64,000 bases of DNA from Grifola frondosa (GCA_001683735.1 LUGG01000033.1:372001-436000); one strand, 5' to 3'. Positions 45,201 to 57,520 are shown, counted from the first letter of the stretch. Notes: generated by a model not told the origin, from the sequence alone. Numbers and translations: made by a program.

Positions 45201-47161
45201 ATACCTGATATCGACTTTTTGCAGATGAATATGTGGTCTTCGTAACTCCGACAAAGCTACAGCTCTCTATATTCAACAAGATCTTGTCCGCTGACAAGCT
45301 TGACAATCTTGTCAGGGATTCGACTGCAGAATCGCTTGCGCTGATCAACATTTTGACCAAGATTAGCAACAGCCCCATCCTCTTGAAAGCAACGGCGGAC
45401 CAGGCGAAACTCAAAGCCAATAAGACTGGCGATGTAGTTAAACGGAATGCGATCCAAGAAGCTCTGACGTTGCTGCCTGAACGAGCGAAGGTTGAGGATG
45501 TGTCCTTAAGCGGTGAGGCTAGTCGCTCTAGATCGCATTCAGCACACTGAATGTGCCCTGTAGGTAAATTGGCGGCCCTCGCGAACCTCCTCCGGGCTCT
45601 CTTCAAGGTTAGTACTTCTCGCCGTGTGTATTTGTCCCCAGATCATTTTATAATTCAAACAGCACACGGATGAGAAATGTATTATCGTATCGCACTACAC
45701 CTCAACGCTGAACATCATCGAGGCCTTCTGCAAGAAGAAATCATACACATACCATCGCTTGGACGGGTAAGTTATCCTCACTAATCATGATGCACGGACA
45801 CCAACTGCTACTGCGTCGCAGACAAACCGCCACCTCCAAGCGGCAGGAATATGTGAACGATTTCAACAAATCTTCGCAATCGAAGAGATGTGCGTTGTCT
45901 GACGTCTCTCTGTCCGCCATTCATTCCTAATGATGCCAATAGTCATATTTCTACTCAGCTCGAAAGCGGGCGGTGTCGGTCTCAATCTCATCGGCGCATC
46001 GAGGTTGTGCTTGATTGATTCGGATTGGAATCCAAGGTCAGGGTGATCGTTGTTGTTGATAAACCATTCTGACGGTTGGTATTAGTCACGACTTGCAATC
46101 CATGGCTCGTATTCATCGGTAGGGAATGGTCCTTCCACCTATGCTTATAAGAATCTTACCTCCATTATCATCACAGTGATGGCCAAAACGTCCTGTATTC
46201 ATTTATCGTTTCCTTACTACGGGCACCATCGACGGTATGTTTCATACATCATCATTTGGAAGACATTAGCGGACTTTGCCGCAGAGAAGATATATCAGCG
46301 CCAGGTTACGAAGATCGGCCTTAGTGATTGTAAGCTTCACAATGTCTAATTTATAGTCCGGACTTACTCACGAATCCGGCAGCACTGATGGGCAATGTAC
46401 GATCTTTTTGTTCTCATCCAATTTCTGTTCCTGATCTCCCTTCGCAGGGAACTTCGGATTCAAAATCTGATTCGTTCACACGCAAGGATGTATGTTGCTC
46501 GTTACATATTACTCTTGAAAGGAGAGGAGCTGAACAGATGTCCGCAGCTCCGAGATATCTTCACTATCCATCCTGAGACATCATGTCACACGCACGACCT
46601 GCTGGAATGTCCCTGTGAAGCTTCCGCCAATGCGGAAAGTGCAGATGGATTTGACACATCCAAGACCGTGGTCAGAGCGAAAGACGAAGATAGCGACGAA
46701 GAAGCTGAAGAGGAGAAGCCAAAGGGCTTCGTCGTGGCATCTCAGGTGACATCCGAGGTTATAGAGAAAGCAGACCGAGCGGTGAGTCATTCGCGCGGAT
46801 CTATAATGAGCCGCACACTCACTCGTTACGACCGTGGATTGTATAGTATATGAAACAGAAGAAGGCACAGCTGGCGGCACTGGGCGAGTGGAAGCACATC
46901 AACTGCCTTAAGCCTGGTGCGGCGGACGTCGTGCACGACGCAATCTTGAGCCATCTCATATACACCCCCGAGGCCAAGACGAAGAAAGACGTGCCTGCGG
47001 GGCCGCGTTCGCTTGTGGATGCGTTAGATGACCTAGAGAACTTGTTTGCTCCGGCGTTGACGCGGAATGACGTTCCTGGCGGGTCGGTGTCGTTCCTCTT
47101 TGAACGGGGCTCCAATACTCCTTCGGACGGCGGCGATGAAAATGGCGCTGACGAGGATTAG
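42210..47161 (+). CDS. RDH54: RDH54/TID1 (RAD54B) Swi2/Snf2 DNA translocase
   Basis: Starts [16 protein letters not shown]. The N-terminal region carries two copies of a DUF2439-like module ([20 protein letters not shown] and [20 protein letters not shown]), about 180 residues apart. The SNF2 core follows: [15 protein letters not shown], Walker A ILADEMGMGKTLQT (Met where Leu is common), [16 protein letters not shown], motif [25 protein letters not shown], then the helicase C half: [91 protein letters not shown]-terminal tail with an acidic run. RDH54 remodels Rad51 filaments and drives interhomologue or meiotic recombination in the nucleus. About 20 short introns. Two single G losses near 42,640 and 42,657 interrupt the N-terminal exon; likely undercalls. 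Confidence 0.9.
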
Positions 47162-47478
47162 AGACTGTTTCCTCACGAACGATTCCTGAGCATGCGCTTT
47201 ATGCCACTGATCCTTACTGACAGTGCGGACTACTCGATACTTCGCTGTCATAACCACGACCATAGATCAATACATACTTCGAGGTTGAATCACATCTGGT
47301 AATTATCATCGTAAAGTGCTTAGCATTAATTACGTCTGCTCCGAGAGCGCATATGAACGGCATTCGACGCAGTCGGAATATATGATACAAAGATAGATAA
47401 TACAGCGAAGACTACTCATACATAATTCGCAAGTGCATGACCGTCACAACAGATCCAAAACGCCATCATAGGAGATAA
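47162..47478. other. 3' spacer RDH54 / conidiation-6 gene
   Basis: Convergent 3' ends; AT-rich noncoding DNA. No terminator element identified. Confidence 0.4.
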
Positions 47479-48093
47479 TCACATAACGCCACTCTGGTTG
47501 AGGAATTCCATGGCGTGTTGCTTCGCAGCATCGGAAACACGAGGATCTACAATGATAGCCCGTCAGAGCTGGAGACTGCGAAGCTAAATGTAGCATACTG
47601 TGTAGGGCAGCTTTGTACCCCGCAATGACACGTCTGTGATGCTCGTCCTCAGACATGTTGGGTGCACGCTCGACAGTGTAGCCAGCGGCCTCAAGGACCT
47701 CACGGGCGTGGCGTTTCGCCTCTTCGGACGCATGCTCATCTGTGCGTGTGGATGAGATGAGGTTTAATGGGAGGAATACGCGGCAACAGAGGCGTACTGT
47801 GAAGAGTAGCTTTGTAGCCACCGAGGACACGATTGCTTTCGGGTCCGGGCTGAGGGAGGGTGGCAGGGTTCATATGCTCGAGCTTGCCAGCAGCACGCTC
47901 CTTGGCAGCATCCGACGTTCTGGCTATAGACAAAAGTTAGGTGAATGGGATGAATCACAGGGGGAATTCACTCACGATTAGTGATGGTAGCTTTGAGACC
48001 AGCGGCTACGCGGTCAGGGTCTTTCTCTGTAGGAACCATGTGAGCGCGTTGCTTGATGATGAAAAGAAAGAACGCACCTCCGTAAGATGCCAT
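47479..48093 (-). CDS. Conidiation-specific protein 6 (Con-6) family, three repeats
   Basis: Starts MASYGEKDPDRVAAGLKAT at 48093 and ends FLNQSGVM. Three Con-6 repeats of the form GxKAxxxNPxxSdeAKxxAxxxL: AGLKATITNPRTSDAAKERA, GGYKATLHNEHASEEAKRHA and AGYKAALHNPRVSDAAKQHA, joined by short acidic or Pro-rich linkers. Con-6 proteins are small, highly hydrophilic and abundant in spores and starved hyphae; molecular role unknown. Each of the three internal introns sits at the same place in the repeat, after the first base of the Asn codon in the (T/H)NP motif, so the units grew by exon duplication. No disruption. Confidence 0.9.
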
Positions 48094-48780
48094 GGTGCAC
48101 TTGTCGTGATATGAGCGGGTGTGTGAAGGAAGTGGTTTAAAGGAGAGATTGGTTGCAGCTTGGATCCGGAGGTCGACACCCCTATAACATGTCTGGGCGA
48201 GTCTACAGAATGCGTAAACAGAGGCCCACAAGTGAAGAGAAATGACGTACCCGTTGCGGGGTACATTGACGTCACGGCGCCCTGTTCGCCAAGCCGATGT
48301 CGGGAAGGAGCGTCGCCAGGCTCTGTACTCTGCTCGCTGCGCTGACTTATGACTCTCAGGCTGCGTAACGAGTTCGTAGCATGGAACCCTTCAAGTCTTT
48401 CTGGCACAATTAGTGCTTTATAACCGACGACATCAAAGCCTCTGTGCGGTGTCGCAATTCGAGCCGAATACAGAGTTATAGTCCTCGGACTGAGAGCGCC
48501 GGTGGGGTCTCCACATCTATAAATCGCAGTTAGAAATCAATCGAAATAATTATGAATCCACCGTTACACGTCGAAAGACCACACCAAAAGCGTTTCTGCC
48601 TTATAAAGACTCAGATGACGGTAGGATATTCCGACTTTCAGCTTTGCGCGCGCATCTCGTAGCTATCTGTGCGGGTAGCAATGTAGCAATGGTTCGTATG
48701 TTCATAGTCGAGTAACAAAGCTACAGAGCAATGAGACCCCATCTCCGGTAATGGCAGAAGAACATACAACGTATTGAACT
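48094..48780. other. Intergenic, no gene seen
   Basis: Promoter side of the Con-6 gene and 3' side of the next minus-strand gene. No conserved frame. Confidence 0.4.
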
Positions 48781-49070
48781 TCAACACCCTTGCAAGCCGT
48801 GCAATACATCCTCCAACTTGCTCCTAACCTCTTCTACCCGCGCACCCTGCTTCTCTACCTCTCCCCGATTCTGCAATTTGAGTACGGTTCGTGCCTCCTT
48901 TGCGAACACGTATGATCGCTGCACAGACTCGTCCACCTCATTCAAGGGCGTGGTCTCCTCGGGGGGGCAGTCGGACGAGGAAGGATGGAAGATATATCGA
49001 AATCAGTTGCACGGAGGAGCGCAAGGTCGCGCAAAGTATCACTGAGGGGAAGGGGATTGGTTTTGGACAT
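48781..49070 (-). CDS. Small coiled-coil protein, unknown
   Basis: About 95 residues: MSKTNPLPLSDTLRDLALLR, then DFDISSILPRPTAP, and after a 1-base correction in a C7 run near 48,968, TPLNEVDESVQRSYVFAKEA followed by LQNRGEVEKQGARVEEVRSK to the end LQGC. The second half is a confident amphipathic helix or coiled coil. I do not recognise the family. The opposite strand also has an open frame here (48,985-49,341), which I judge to be its shadow because the minus frame has the better helix pattern. Upstream in-frame ATGs (to 49157) are possible starts. Confidence 0.5.
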
Positions 49071-50264
49071 GGTCAGAAACAAGGAGCGAAACGCGGACAT
49101 TGCCGACTTCAAGTTCGTAACCACCACTGCTGTGGCCCACCACTTGCTCAATCTCAATGTGCACGATAGCGTGGTCAGTGTCTACGACAAGTCACTTTCG
49201 ACCTCTTTCGAGGACCGCGACCAGCAGCTGGCGACTCGGACAACAGCGAACCCAGATATGCGAAGGTTATCACGCGACCTCTCGTGCGATCGTGGACGCC
49301 CTCGAACTGGGGCACGGCCTCGCATCAATAGCTTTCAATAGTCTATATACATCCGTACCGTCCGTGCGACCTGCAGCGGACAGCCATCTCATACCATTAA
49401 CCGGCCATATTTTTCTGATTGTCGCGCCCGGCGCCGTCCTACGTTCGAATGGCCTCTGGTCGCATCTTTCCTTCGCTCTATTGTGCCCTCAATCTCAAGT
49501 ATTGAAGATACGATAATGGCAATGTTCCAAGACAGTCTTTGGCCATTTTGTTGCCGCTTCTCGCCGGAGTTTGTCTTGTCTTTGAGCACACTCTGCACGT
49601 CGATCTTGTTGTTAATGTTTCTCGTTATTCTTCTCAAGTATAATGCAGCATGCTCCTCACGCGGACGCCCTTCGGATTACTGAAACTCACCTGCGGCGCA
49701 ACTCGGACATGACCTTGTGCTTCTAACGCACGAACCCGCGCTAGTGACTCAGACGTCTTCGAAGAAGATGTTCAGCAAATCTACCGGAAAGTCGAGAAGT
49801 AGAGACATGCTGCATACATCGGAAGTCGTCACCCATCAGACTGTCTCCACGCCTGCTCAGCGTCCAATGGCGGTCGCGCCGGGCAGCAGAGTCGAGTGCG
49901 GCGCAGCGTATAGCCTATTCACCCGCGCCCGGCTCGTGAGAGGTTGCCATGTAGCCTCATGTCCCTTGCTTCATGTTTCGCACTCGCAGCCTATCTGCGC
50001 GGGTGGCAGGTTGCCTCCACGAATGGCATTGGTCGCCGTTCCTTCCCGCGCCGTGGCGTACATACGACTGGGGACGGGCCTTGTCAGACCTTGTCGCGTC
50101 CGAGCCACCTCCAGAAAACGGTGCATCATAATAAATAGGGATGTGCCGGCGCAAGATCAATCTCTTTGGGTCGATCGTCGATCACAGCTAGCGGGACCGT
50201 CATAAGCGGAACATCCTTGATTTACCCTCCTCGCTTTCGCCCGTCCTGTTATCTGCTCTCTCGC
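49071..50264. other. Intergenic, no gene supported
   Basis: About 1.2 kb with overlapping short open frames on both strands. One plus-strand frame at 49,483-49,683 has a hydrophobic run (LCTSILLLMFLVILL) but no partner exons or family resemblance. Confidence 0.35.
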
Positions 50265-50270
50265 TATATA
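50265..50270 (+). promoter_or_regulatory. TATA box of FAD monooxygenase gene
   Basis: TATATA 68 nt before the ATG at 50338, followed by a pyrimidine-rich leader as is common in fungal promoters. Confidence 0.5.
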
Positions 50271-50337
50271 GATCCCACTCGCTCGCAAAGCTTATTTCCC
50301 ACCTTCCTCCTGGACAACCTCTTCTCTCCCGGCCATC

Positions 50338-52236
50338 ATGGTACGCTTTTCTCTCTCCTTTCACGATAACCATCCTGATAGACATCAACCCAAATCCCCG
50401 CTACTTTACCATCTGTAGCGCGCACCCGATTTTTTGCCCATTGATTTCGTGGTCATCGGTGGAGGTATTGCAGGCCTCACGTCTGCCCTGGCTCTCACTC
50501 GGGTGGGACACAAGGTAACAGTACTGGACGATGGAACTTACGACTACGTGCGGTGTCTTGTCGATTCCCGTGATCGCATCGGCCCCGCTCATCATGCTGG
50601 TAGACTCCTCTCGCAGGCGGGTGCAGAATCTCTCCAAATACCACAAAAATCTACTACCGCTGGGGGCTCGAAGAGAAGTTGAAGAAGGTAGCCATAAAGT
50701 CTGAGGGTGTGCTTTACGCACAATGTGAGTCTGAGCCTTGGTCTATGCTTGTCCCCGCTATTGACAGCTATGCAGATTGACTCTGGCTCGTTCATCGGGT
50801 CGCATGACTGGGAGGAGGAATTCTTGAACGAAACCGGCGGAGATTTTCTCTTGATGCATGTACGTTTTCCAAGCTATCTCCCAAGTAACGCTCTCTCACC
50901 CGCCCGAAGTACTCCGATCTGCGGATAGTCCTGCACGATGCCGCAGCTGAGCACGGTGCCGACCTTCGCAGCCTCTCACGCGTTGTATCCGTCAACGTCG
51001 ATCCTGAACGCCCATCCGTTACGCTCGAATCTGGCGAGGTGCTGTACGCAGACGTTCTCATAGGCGCGGACGGTATCTCGGGCGTGTGTCGCCCGACGGT
51101 CATGCGGGATGCACAGCAGGAAGATCCATTGGTATTTACAGACATGATGTTGTATAGGTGAGCACAACTTTGCGCGAGATACTATAGCGATTAACTGTTG
51201 CTATAGCGTGGTTATCCCCGACACCGTGGAGATCCCTGATCAGGACACCGCCATACATATGAAGCAGACGGTATGTTGACTTCTCATAGCTTGCTCTCGA
51301 TTCTGAACCCCCCCTCGTAGGGAAAAGTACTCACATGGATCGGCGAGGATTATGGGATGATGGGCTTCCCCCTTGTGAGTGTCTCTGCCGTCCGGTTCGT
51401 CTAAAAGACACTTGGAAGATAAACAAAGGCCAGACAGGGTGGAACACCTGAATTCGGCCTCTTTGTATATGCCCCATGTCCCGGCAACTGCACGATCGAG
51501 AAATTGGAAGTTGGACGGGCGAGGCTAAAAGAGGTGCTCAAAGACTGCGAGCCTCGGTACGTCCCAACGTCTCCAAGTGGCTCCACCCACTGACCATTCC
51601 CCCCTGGCTGCAGATTGCAGGCGCTGGCAGATCTGGCGTCGTCCGTCGCGTCGGTGCCCATGTATGAAAAACCACATCTTAACGACTGGGTGCACCCAAA
51701 TGGTCGTCTGTTAGTCATTGGCGAGGCTGCCCACCCCCTTCCTGTGCGTCCTGTAGCGCGCTGACTCTCATTGTTCTCACACCTGTCTGCAGCCTGGTTC
51801 TCTGTACGCGCTGAATATGGCTGCGGGCGATGCCGCCGCACTAGGGCGCATTTTCGCACACCTACACCGAAAGAACCAGATCAAGAGCTTCCTCAACGCC
51901 GTGCAAGAAATTCGCCAAAAGCGCATCGAGGTCGTGCAGAAGACTGCAAATGGCAATATCTTCGCTGTGTCACTCCCCCCAGGCATCGCAGAGGCGCGCG
52001 ATAAGAGCCTGCGTGCCAAAGCGGCGGCAGGTGTGAAGGCCCTTGGCACCTCCTCCACCTATCTCGAAATGCAGAAGGTAGTCGAGGACATCTTCGCGTA
52101 TGATCCCGAAGATGAGGCCGACGACTGGTGGATCCAGTGGGGGCTCACGCAGGAGCGCGCTACGCGCGTGGTCACCAAAGGAGAAGCCGCCATCAACATC
52201 AACGTCAGCGAGGACTTGGAACGGCTATCACTGTAG
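50338..52236 (+). CDS. FAD-dependent aromatic-ring monooxygenase (salicylate hydroxylase-like)
   Basis: The ATG (50338-50340) is followed at once by a GT donor; the protein continues at 50419 with RAPDFLPIDFVVIGGGIAGLTS. Motifs: GGGIAG Rossmann loop (FAD ADP), then after an intron GGCRISPNTTKIYYRWGLEEK, YSDLRIVLHDAAAEHGADL, the DG motif VLIGADGISG, and the GD-type motif as RLLVIGEAAHPLPPGSLYALNMAAGDA with GE in place of the usual GD. C-terminal helical tail. Group A flavoprotein monooxygenases use NAD(P)H and O2 to hydroxylate aromatic acids; the substrate is not predictable here. The exon between VTVLDD and GGCRI is not resolved by me. Most introns are 45-60 nt. Confidence 0.85.
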
Positions 52237-52984
52237 CGGCCTCCAGTATTATTCTCGCTTCTTTTCGACTATCCCCCCGGGCTGTACTATCCGTCTATGA
52301 CCATCGGTATCTTAACATATTAGCACCTGTTTCTTTTTGTTTTTTGGGACTCGAGGTTCAAGGCTCGTCTCTTTGTCGCGTCGTGTTTTGCTCTTCGTTT
52401 CGTATTCATGTTTTGCATATGGAAAACAATTGCAGCGGTTGGCATTGCAACCACAGGATGTACCCAATATGTTTCACGCATAATTGCTTTCCTTTCGGAC
52501 GTCGGCGGGTGCTCTGGTCAGATTTCGGGAGCTCGTATGACGCGCGAGTATACTGAACTTGCGAACCAAGTGCCGCGTGGTGGCCTTGAGGCTCGCTTCT
52601 ACTAAGATGGCCAGGAACCACTCTATCGGCATATCATATAGAGCCCGCCACACACTAGTAAGCTGAAGTCATCGTACTTTTGCCGAGGGGTTTGAGGTTG
52701 CCTCTCGATAGATTGGCAATCATCCTGGTGCATGAAGAAATCTTTTGCCAACCGGCAAACGAGTGCTACCAAACGCGAGGGCGGGTCAACGGGACCTAGA
52801 TCCCATTTGACCGCCATCGGGAGTCTGCAAACGTTCGTACGGGCTGTGCGCATGTGGACTAGGAATTTTGAAGGATAGCGTGGGATGTCCATGAAAGTCG
52901 CATTTGCCAAGACCATGGAGTATCATACAACCACACACCTGCTCCGGCAATAGAATACGCACGACGATCTGTACCGCCTGCGAG
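52237..52984. other. 3' spacer between convergent genes
   Basis: Downstream of the monooxygenase and of the HbrB gene (convergent). Pyrimidine-rich stretch near 52,320-52,410; no gene seen. Confidence 0.4.
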
Positions 52985-54994
52985 TCATCCATGTCTTCGC
53001 CACCCCTCCGCAGCAGTCGCATCTGCCTTCATACCGACCATCCGCTCCACAACCGCCTATGAAGATCGTCAGCGCTCGGTGTGAGCGTACGCACGGGGTG
53101 CACATACCTGCGCATGGTCCCAGTCCATCGCTTCCTCTTCCTCTTCCACCACATGATCCTCTTCGCGCCCCGCGCCGAGCCCCCATCCGCCAAAGCTCAT
53201 GCGCGTTGTCTCAGGATCCGGACTCCTACCATACGCTTGCAGTCAGCAACTGCCTCTAAAGCGACAACATGCAGTATACGCACCTGAGCGATTCAAGTAG
53301 CTCTTTGTCACGTTCGCGCCCCGGATCGGCGAACGTGACGCGCGGCGTCTCTAGGTCTGCCTCATTTTCCGCGCTCCCATTCGATAGTGGCCGACCCTCT
53401 GCACCCTCGGAGCGCACGCGCCGCACTACGCTGGGGGTACCTACCCGCTCTTTCTGTGCAATGCGTCCACGACGGTCGCGTGGGAGACCTGCGGACAGGA
53501 ACGATGGCGCGCCGGTGGGGACAGTCGGGGGTCGGTGTTTTTCGGGAATTTGTTGAGCTAACGGGGCGCGTAGGGCACGCAGGAGAGGATGTGGCTTCTG
53601 CTTGGTGGGTTGTGGCGGCGGTGCGGTGAGTGAGAGAGCGGTGGGACGCTGCGAGCGCTGCGAGACGAGGACAAGCAGCCTATGTGGGAGGGTATATTAG
53701 CAGGAACTACGATGCGAAACCACGAAATTACATTTGTTGGAGGCGGGGCTGAGAGGTGGTATATTCTTGAGGTAGAGTGAGACACGCATAGAGACGAGGA
53801 AACAGGGGCAGGATGACGCGATCGCGGAAGGCGATGAGTGCGAGTGTGCGCACGTCAATCTGAGGGCCAGATGAGAGCGAGGATAAAGAAGCTTTGGCGC
53901 TGTGCGTGCTCGCAGGTTTAGGGTGACGGTAGAGAGAAGAGAGCAGGGGATCCGTCTGCAGTGGTAGAAGTGCCTGCAATGCGGTCAGATTGCTTTCCGT
54001 GAATGGTGTGATCGACTTACTCCTTCGACGTAAGGCAGCACCTGATCCCAGAAGAAGCCCCAGATTTCGACGATGCGACCAACGAGCTTGTCGTCGTCGA
54101 TTCCAGCGAGTTTCGCATTTAGAGTCACCATGCCAGAAGCGACCAGCTCTGCAGTATCGTGTTCGAGAGAGGAAATTGCCTTGCTGGGGGAAAGTGAAAC
54201 GACGGCCTGAATGTGGCGTTTAACGAGGGTATTGAGGTCCTCTCTATTCTGGGTCGAGCGGTGAACGCGACATGAAGGGGAGGTCACTTACATTGGGACT
54301 TGTAGAGGCTCGCCATTGAAAAGGGTAGAACATGTATGGGTAGATCAGGCCAAGGATCGTCAGTGGATGCAGAGAGAGTAGCGATGGAAGCGGAAGGGGC
54401 AGTCAAGGTGGTGGAAGAGGCGGTGGAGAGAGACGGGCCAAGGTGGGCGAGTGTGCCGAGGCGATGCATCTCACGCGAGACAAGTTTGGAGTCATAGGTG
54501 CGCGTAGAAGCAGGCTGGGCGGAAAGTGAGGACGGAGGGTACGGAAGAGATAAAACATACCTTGGAGGGGAGATGTGAGCCTTTGCGGTGGTGGCAGAAG
54601 AGGTAGCCATGGGAGTGGGAGAGGTTAGAGGATCGCGAGGGATGGAAGAATCAGCGCGAGAATGGCTGCGGGCAGGGAGAAGCTGGGGAGGGATGGGCGA
54701 GGCGCGCTGGATGGAAGCACCCGCAGAAGATGATAGAATCTCGCCTAGGAAGCCCAGTCTCTTAGCTGGGTGGTCGCTCCCAGAGCGGAGCGGGCTGATA
54801 GCATCGCTCAAAGTCGTGTTCAAAGTCGTGTTCGAAGTCATGGTCGACGTCGTGGGCGTGTTTGAGGTCGTGTTCGCCGGCGTTGCTCGAGGCGTCGCGT
54901 CCCCCTGGCTCGATGACCGACGTCGCTCCGGCGTCTTCATCAAACAGTTGCTTTCTTGTGAAGATCTGCGGCTATGCGCTGACCGACCTGCCAT
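52985..54994 (-). CDS. HbrB-like TORC2 subunit (Bit61/PRR5 family)
   Basis: Starts MAGRSAHSRRSSQESNCLMK with a long Ser/Thr-rich disordered N-terminus (repeated TTSNTPTTSTMTSNTTLNTT-like run). The HbrB core: DLNTLVKRHIQAVVSLSPSK, ELVASGMVTLNAKL, DKLVGRIVEIWGFFWDQVLPYVEG, ALLPLQTDPLLSSLYR, IDVRTLALIAFRDRVILPLFPRL, QPRLQQM. After disordered stretches it ends MSFGGWGLG, a run of Glu (VVEEEEEAMDWDHAQ) and ADATAAEGWRRHG. Family members are regulatory subunits of TOR complex 2 at the plasma membrane; in Aspergillus hbrB loss causes hyperbranching. Several introns; divergent from QRI7 with 166 bp between the starts. Confidence 0.8.
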
Positions 54995-55160
54995 GTACTG
55001 CTTTCGAGCGGGTAGTCAACGAAGAGAGTCTGGCCAACAAGCAAAGACGGGAATGATGGGCGCGGACAAGGAGTGTCGACGCGACGCTGGGCGTGTAGCG
55101 CTTAGCAGAGTGTTGGGCGCTTATTAACCCATCCAGGCGCCTGAATGAATTTCTTCGAAC

Positions 55161-56717
55161 ATGCAGCATGCCCTCTCCGTCCGCCACACGCTGGCGTCCC
55201 CGAGACACCTCTCCCTCCTTGCTCTCAACTACCGCCGCACGAGCCATGCATGTCATAGGAAATTCACCGTTCTTGCACTCGAGTCTTCCGCCGACGACAC
55301 TTGCGCTGCGGTCGTTACTTCCGACCGCAAAATCCTCTCAAATGTAGTAATCAAACAAAATTCATAGTACGTACCCATCTATAGCTCTAAGCATTTCCTT
55401 CATTGGATCCTCTCGAAGTCATGAGTCCTATGGTGGTATACAGCCTTACGTAGCGATGAGCGCGCATCAGCAAAACATGGCAGGTAACTTCTCATCTCTC
55501 TGCCAGACCTATACTTACATACCTTCTCAGCCAGGCGCTGTCCGTAAAGCTCTAACCGAAGCTAACATGGACGTGACCAACGTTGACGGCATCGCATTTA
55601 CTCGTGGCCCCGGTATGCTTCTCATGTGCTTCTATTTTTCCTCTACGTGACTTTCCTCACATAGGTATGCCGGGCTGCCTTGGTGTCTGCTCCAATGCTG
55701 CCAAGACACTCGCTTCCGCCCTCGGGAAACCAATCGTTGGCGTACATCATATGGTACGCCTTCAGTTCGTGTTCCCAATCACTCTAACCTCGTTCGTACA
55801 GCATGCCCATGCACTCACTCCACTTCTCACCACCCCCCTTGACGCCCTCCCTGTATTCCCTTTTCTCACTCTTCTCATCTCTGGAGGCCATACGCTTCTC
55901 CTTCTGGCCAATTCCCCCACCTCCTTCCATACCCTCGCAACATCCCTCGACGAGAGCATCGGCCGCGCCTTCGACAAAATGTCCCGCACGCTCGACCTAC
56001 CTTGGTCCGCCCTCGGACCGGGGGCCGCTCTCGAACAGTTCTGCTTACCCTCAGAAGATGGAGTGCGCGAGGAAGATGTTAGAGATGCCACGGCCACCTT
56101 CATCGCCCAGATCCCCCGTCCTGTGCCCGGACGCCTCACCTTCTCTTACACCGGCCTACGCTCCAATGTCACTCGCCTCCTACAAGAGCAGGAGTCCCCC
56201 ACTCCGTCAACCAGGCGTGCTCTTGCGCGTGCATTCCAGACCGCAGCTGTGCGCCAGCTAGAGGACAAACTCATGATGGCATTACGACAGTGCGAAGCGC
56301 GTGATATCGCTATTCGCCATGTCGTCGTCAGCGGCGGGGTTGCGAGCAACATGTTCCTACGCTCGAGGTGCGTGCTCATCGTTATTTCTCTGAGTCAGTA
56401 TTTTTCACACCCAACGGGCGACAGATTACGCCTGTGTCTGGATGCTGCAAGTCCCGAAACACGTATCGCCCTGGTCTTTCCTCCACCCGCGCTTTGCACC
56501 GGTATGTATCCCGACTTATTCGCATCCTCTGACTGCAGCATTGAATGCTCGGTTTCTAGACAATGCAGTCATGATTGCGTGGGCATCGATGGACCGCTTT
56601 CTTTCAGACAACACCGACGACTACACGATCGACATACGCCACAAGTGGGACATCGAGGATCTCACAAAGGAGGCAGATCCATACAAGTGCAACTACACCG
56701 CACATTTATGTACATAA
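55161..56717 (+). CDS. QRI7: QRI7/OSGEPL1: mitochondrial tRNA t6A37 threonylcarbamoyltransferase
   Basis: Starts MQHALSVRHTLASPRHLS, a basic mitochondrial presequence. ASKHA-fold motifs: FTVLALESSADDTCAAVV, GGIQPYVAMSAHQQNM, VDGIAFTRGPGMPGCLGVC, HHMHAHAL (metal-binding HxxxH), LLISGGHTLLL, SIGRAFDKMSR, FSYTGLRSNV, HVVVSGGVASN, RIALVFPPPALCTDNAVMIAW. Transfers the threonylcarbamoyl group to A37 of ANN-decoding mitochondrial tRNAs. Length and motif order are normal; introns at 55366, 55484, 55613, 55755, 56369 and 56502 approximately; no disruption seen. Confidence 0.9.
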
Positions 56718-57520
56718 TGTATGACGGAACGAGATAAACCTACTACATGGGCACATTGAAAGGATTGCGGTTCTTCCAATGAAGAGATACCATGCCACAT
56801 TCATCATTCGCGACAGTACGAAACATTTGGTGGGAGAAGATCAACAAATGTAACACTCAGTTGACATCACGGTCGAACAAGACACATCTTTGACACAACA
56901 AAAATGCCCATATCGCGAAAATAACCGAAAAAGAAAATTAAGGGAAAGTCCACGGTATCTATAGAGATAAAATATACTGAGATAAGATAAGATAAGAAAA
57001 CATCCAAAGATAATCTTTGACATTAGTTACGTGTGTCGAAGTGATCGTTAACATGGATGACACGCGTGAGGTAAACGTCGGTTACGAGAGATAAGAAAGA
57101 AGTCGGACGATGGGAGATATGCGAGTAAGCAAGTTGAAGCATAGGATAAGAAAGAATTGGTTGGAGGTGATAAGCGTCAGTAAATGCGAGGTTTAGGATG
57201 ACGTCGATAGGGAATATATTTGTTACGTGAGTTAGGGGTGCCCGAGCGAGCGAAGCGAGCGAGGGAGGCTGAGAGAAGGCAAAAGGAAGACCTTTGTACG
57301 AGGAGTGTACAAAGGGGCTTTCGTCGTTGGACTCATCAGCCTTTTGCCTGAGAATATATACCTGTGGGAGTTAAGGGCAGGCCTTCTGCCGCTTGTTGAT
57401 GGGACCTAATGACTCGCCACTGAACCGGAAGTGGTGCCATGGAGGGACGCAGAGCACGATGAAACGTGGTACGATCTCCCGCACGAGACTCCCGCAAAGC
57501 GGCGGTGGTCGGAACCCACC
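56718..57520. other. Intergenic, no gene seen
   Basis: Noncoding DNA with an AT-rich GATAAGATAAGATAAG run near 56,980-56,995 and a short GAGCGAGCGAAGCGAGCGAG mirror-like repeat at 57,244-57,263. No frame could be supported. Confidence 0.4.

Noticed and set aside
49483..49683. Plus-strand frame with one hydrophobic segment
   Set aside because: No recognisable family, no flanking exons, and overlapped by an equally open minus-strand frame.
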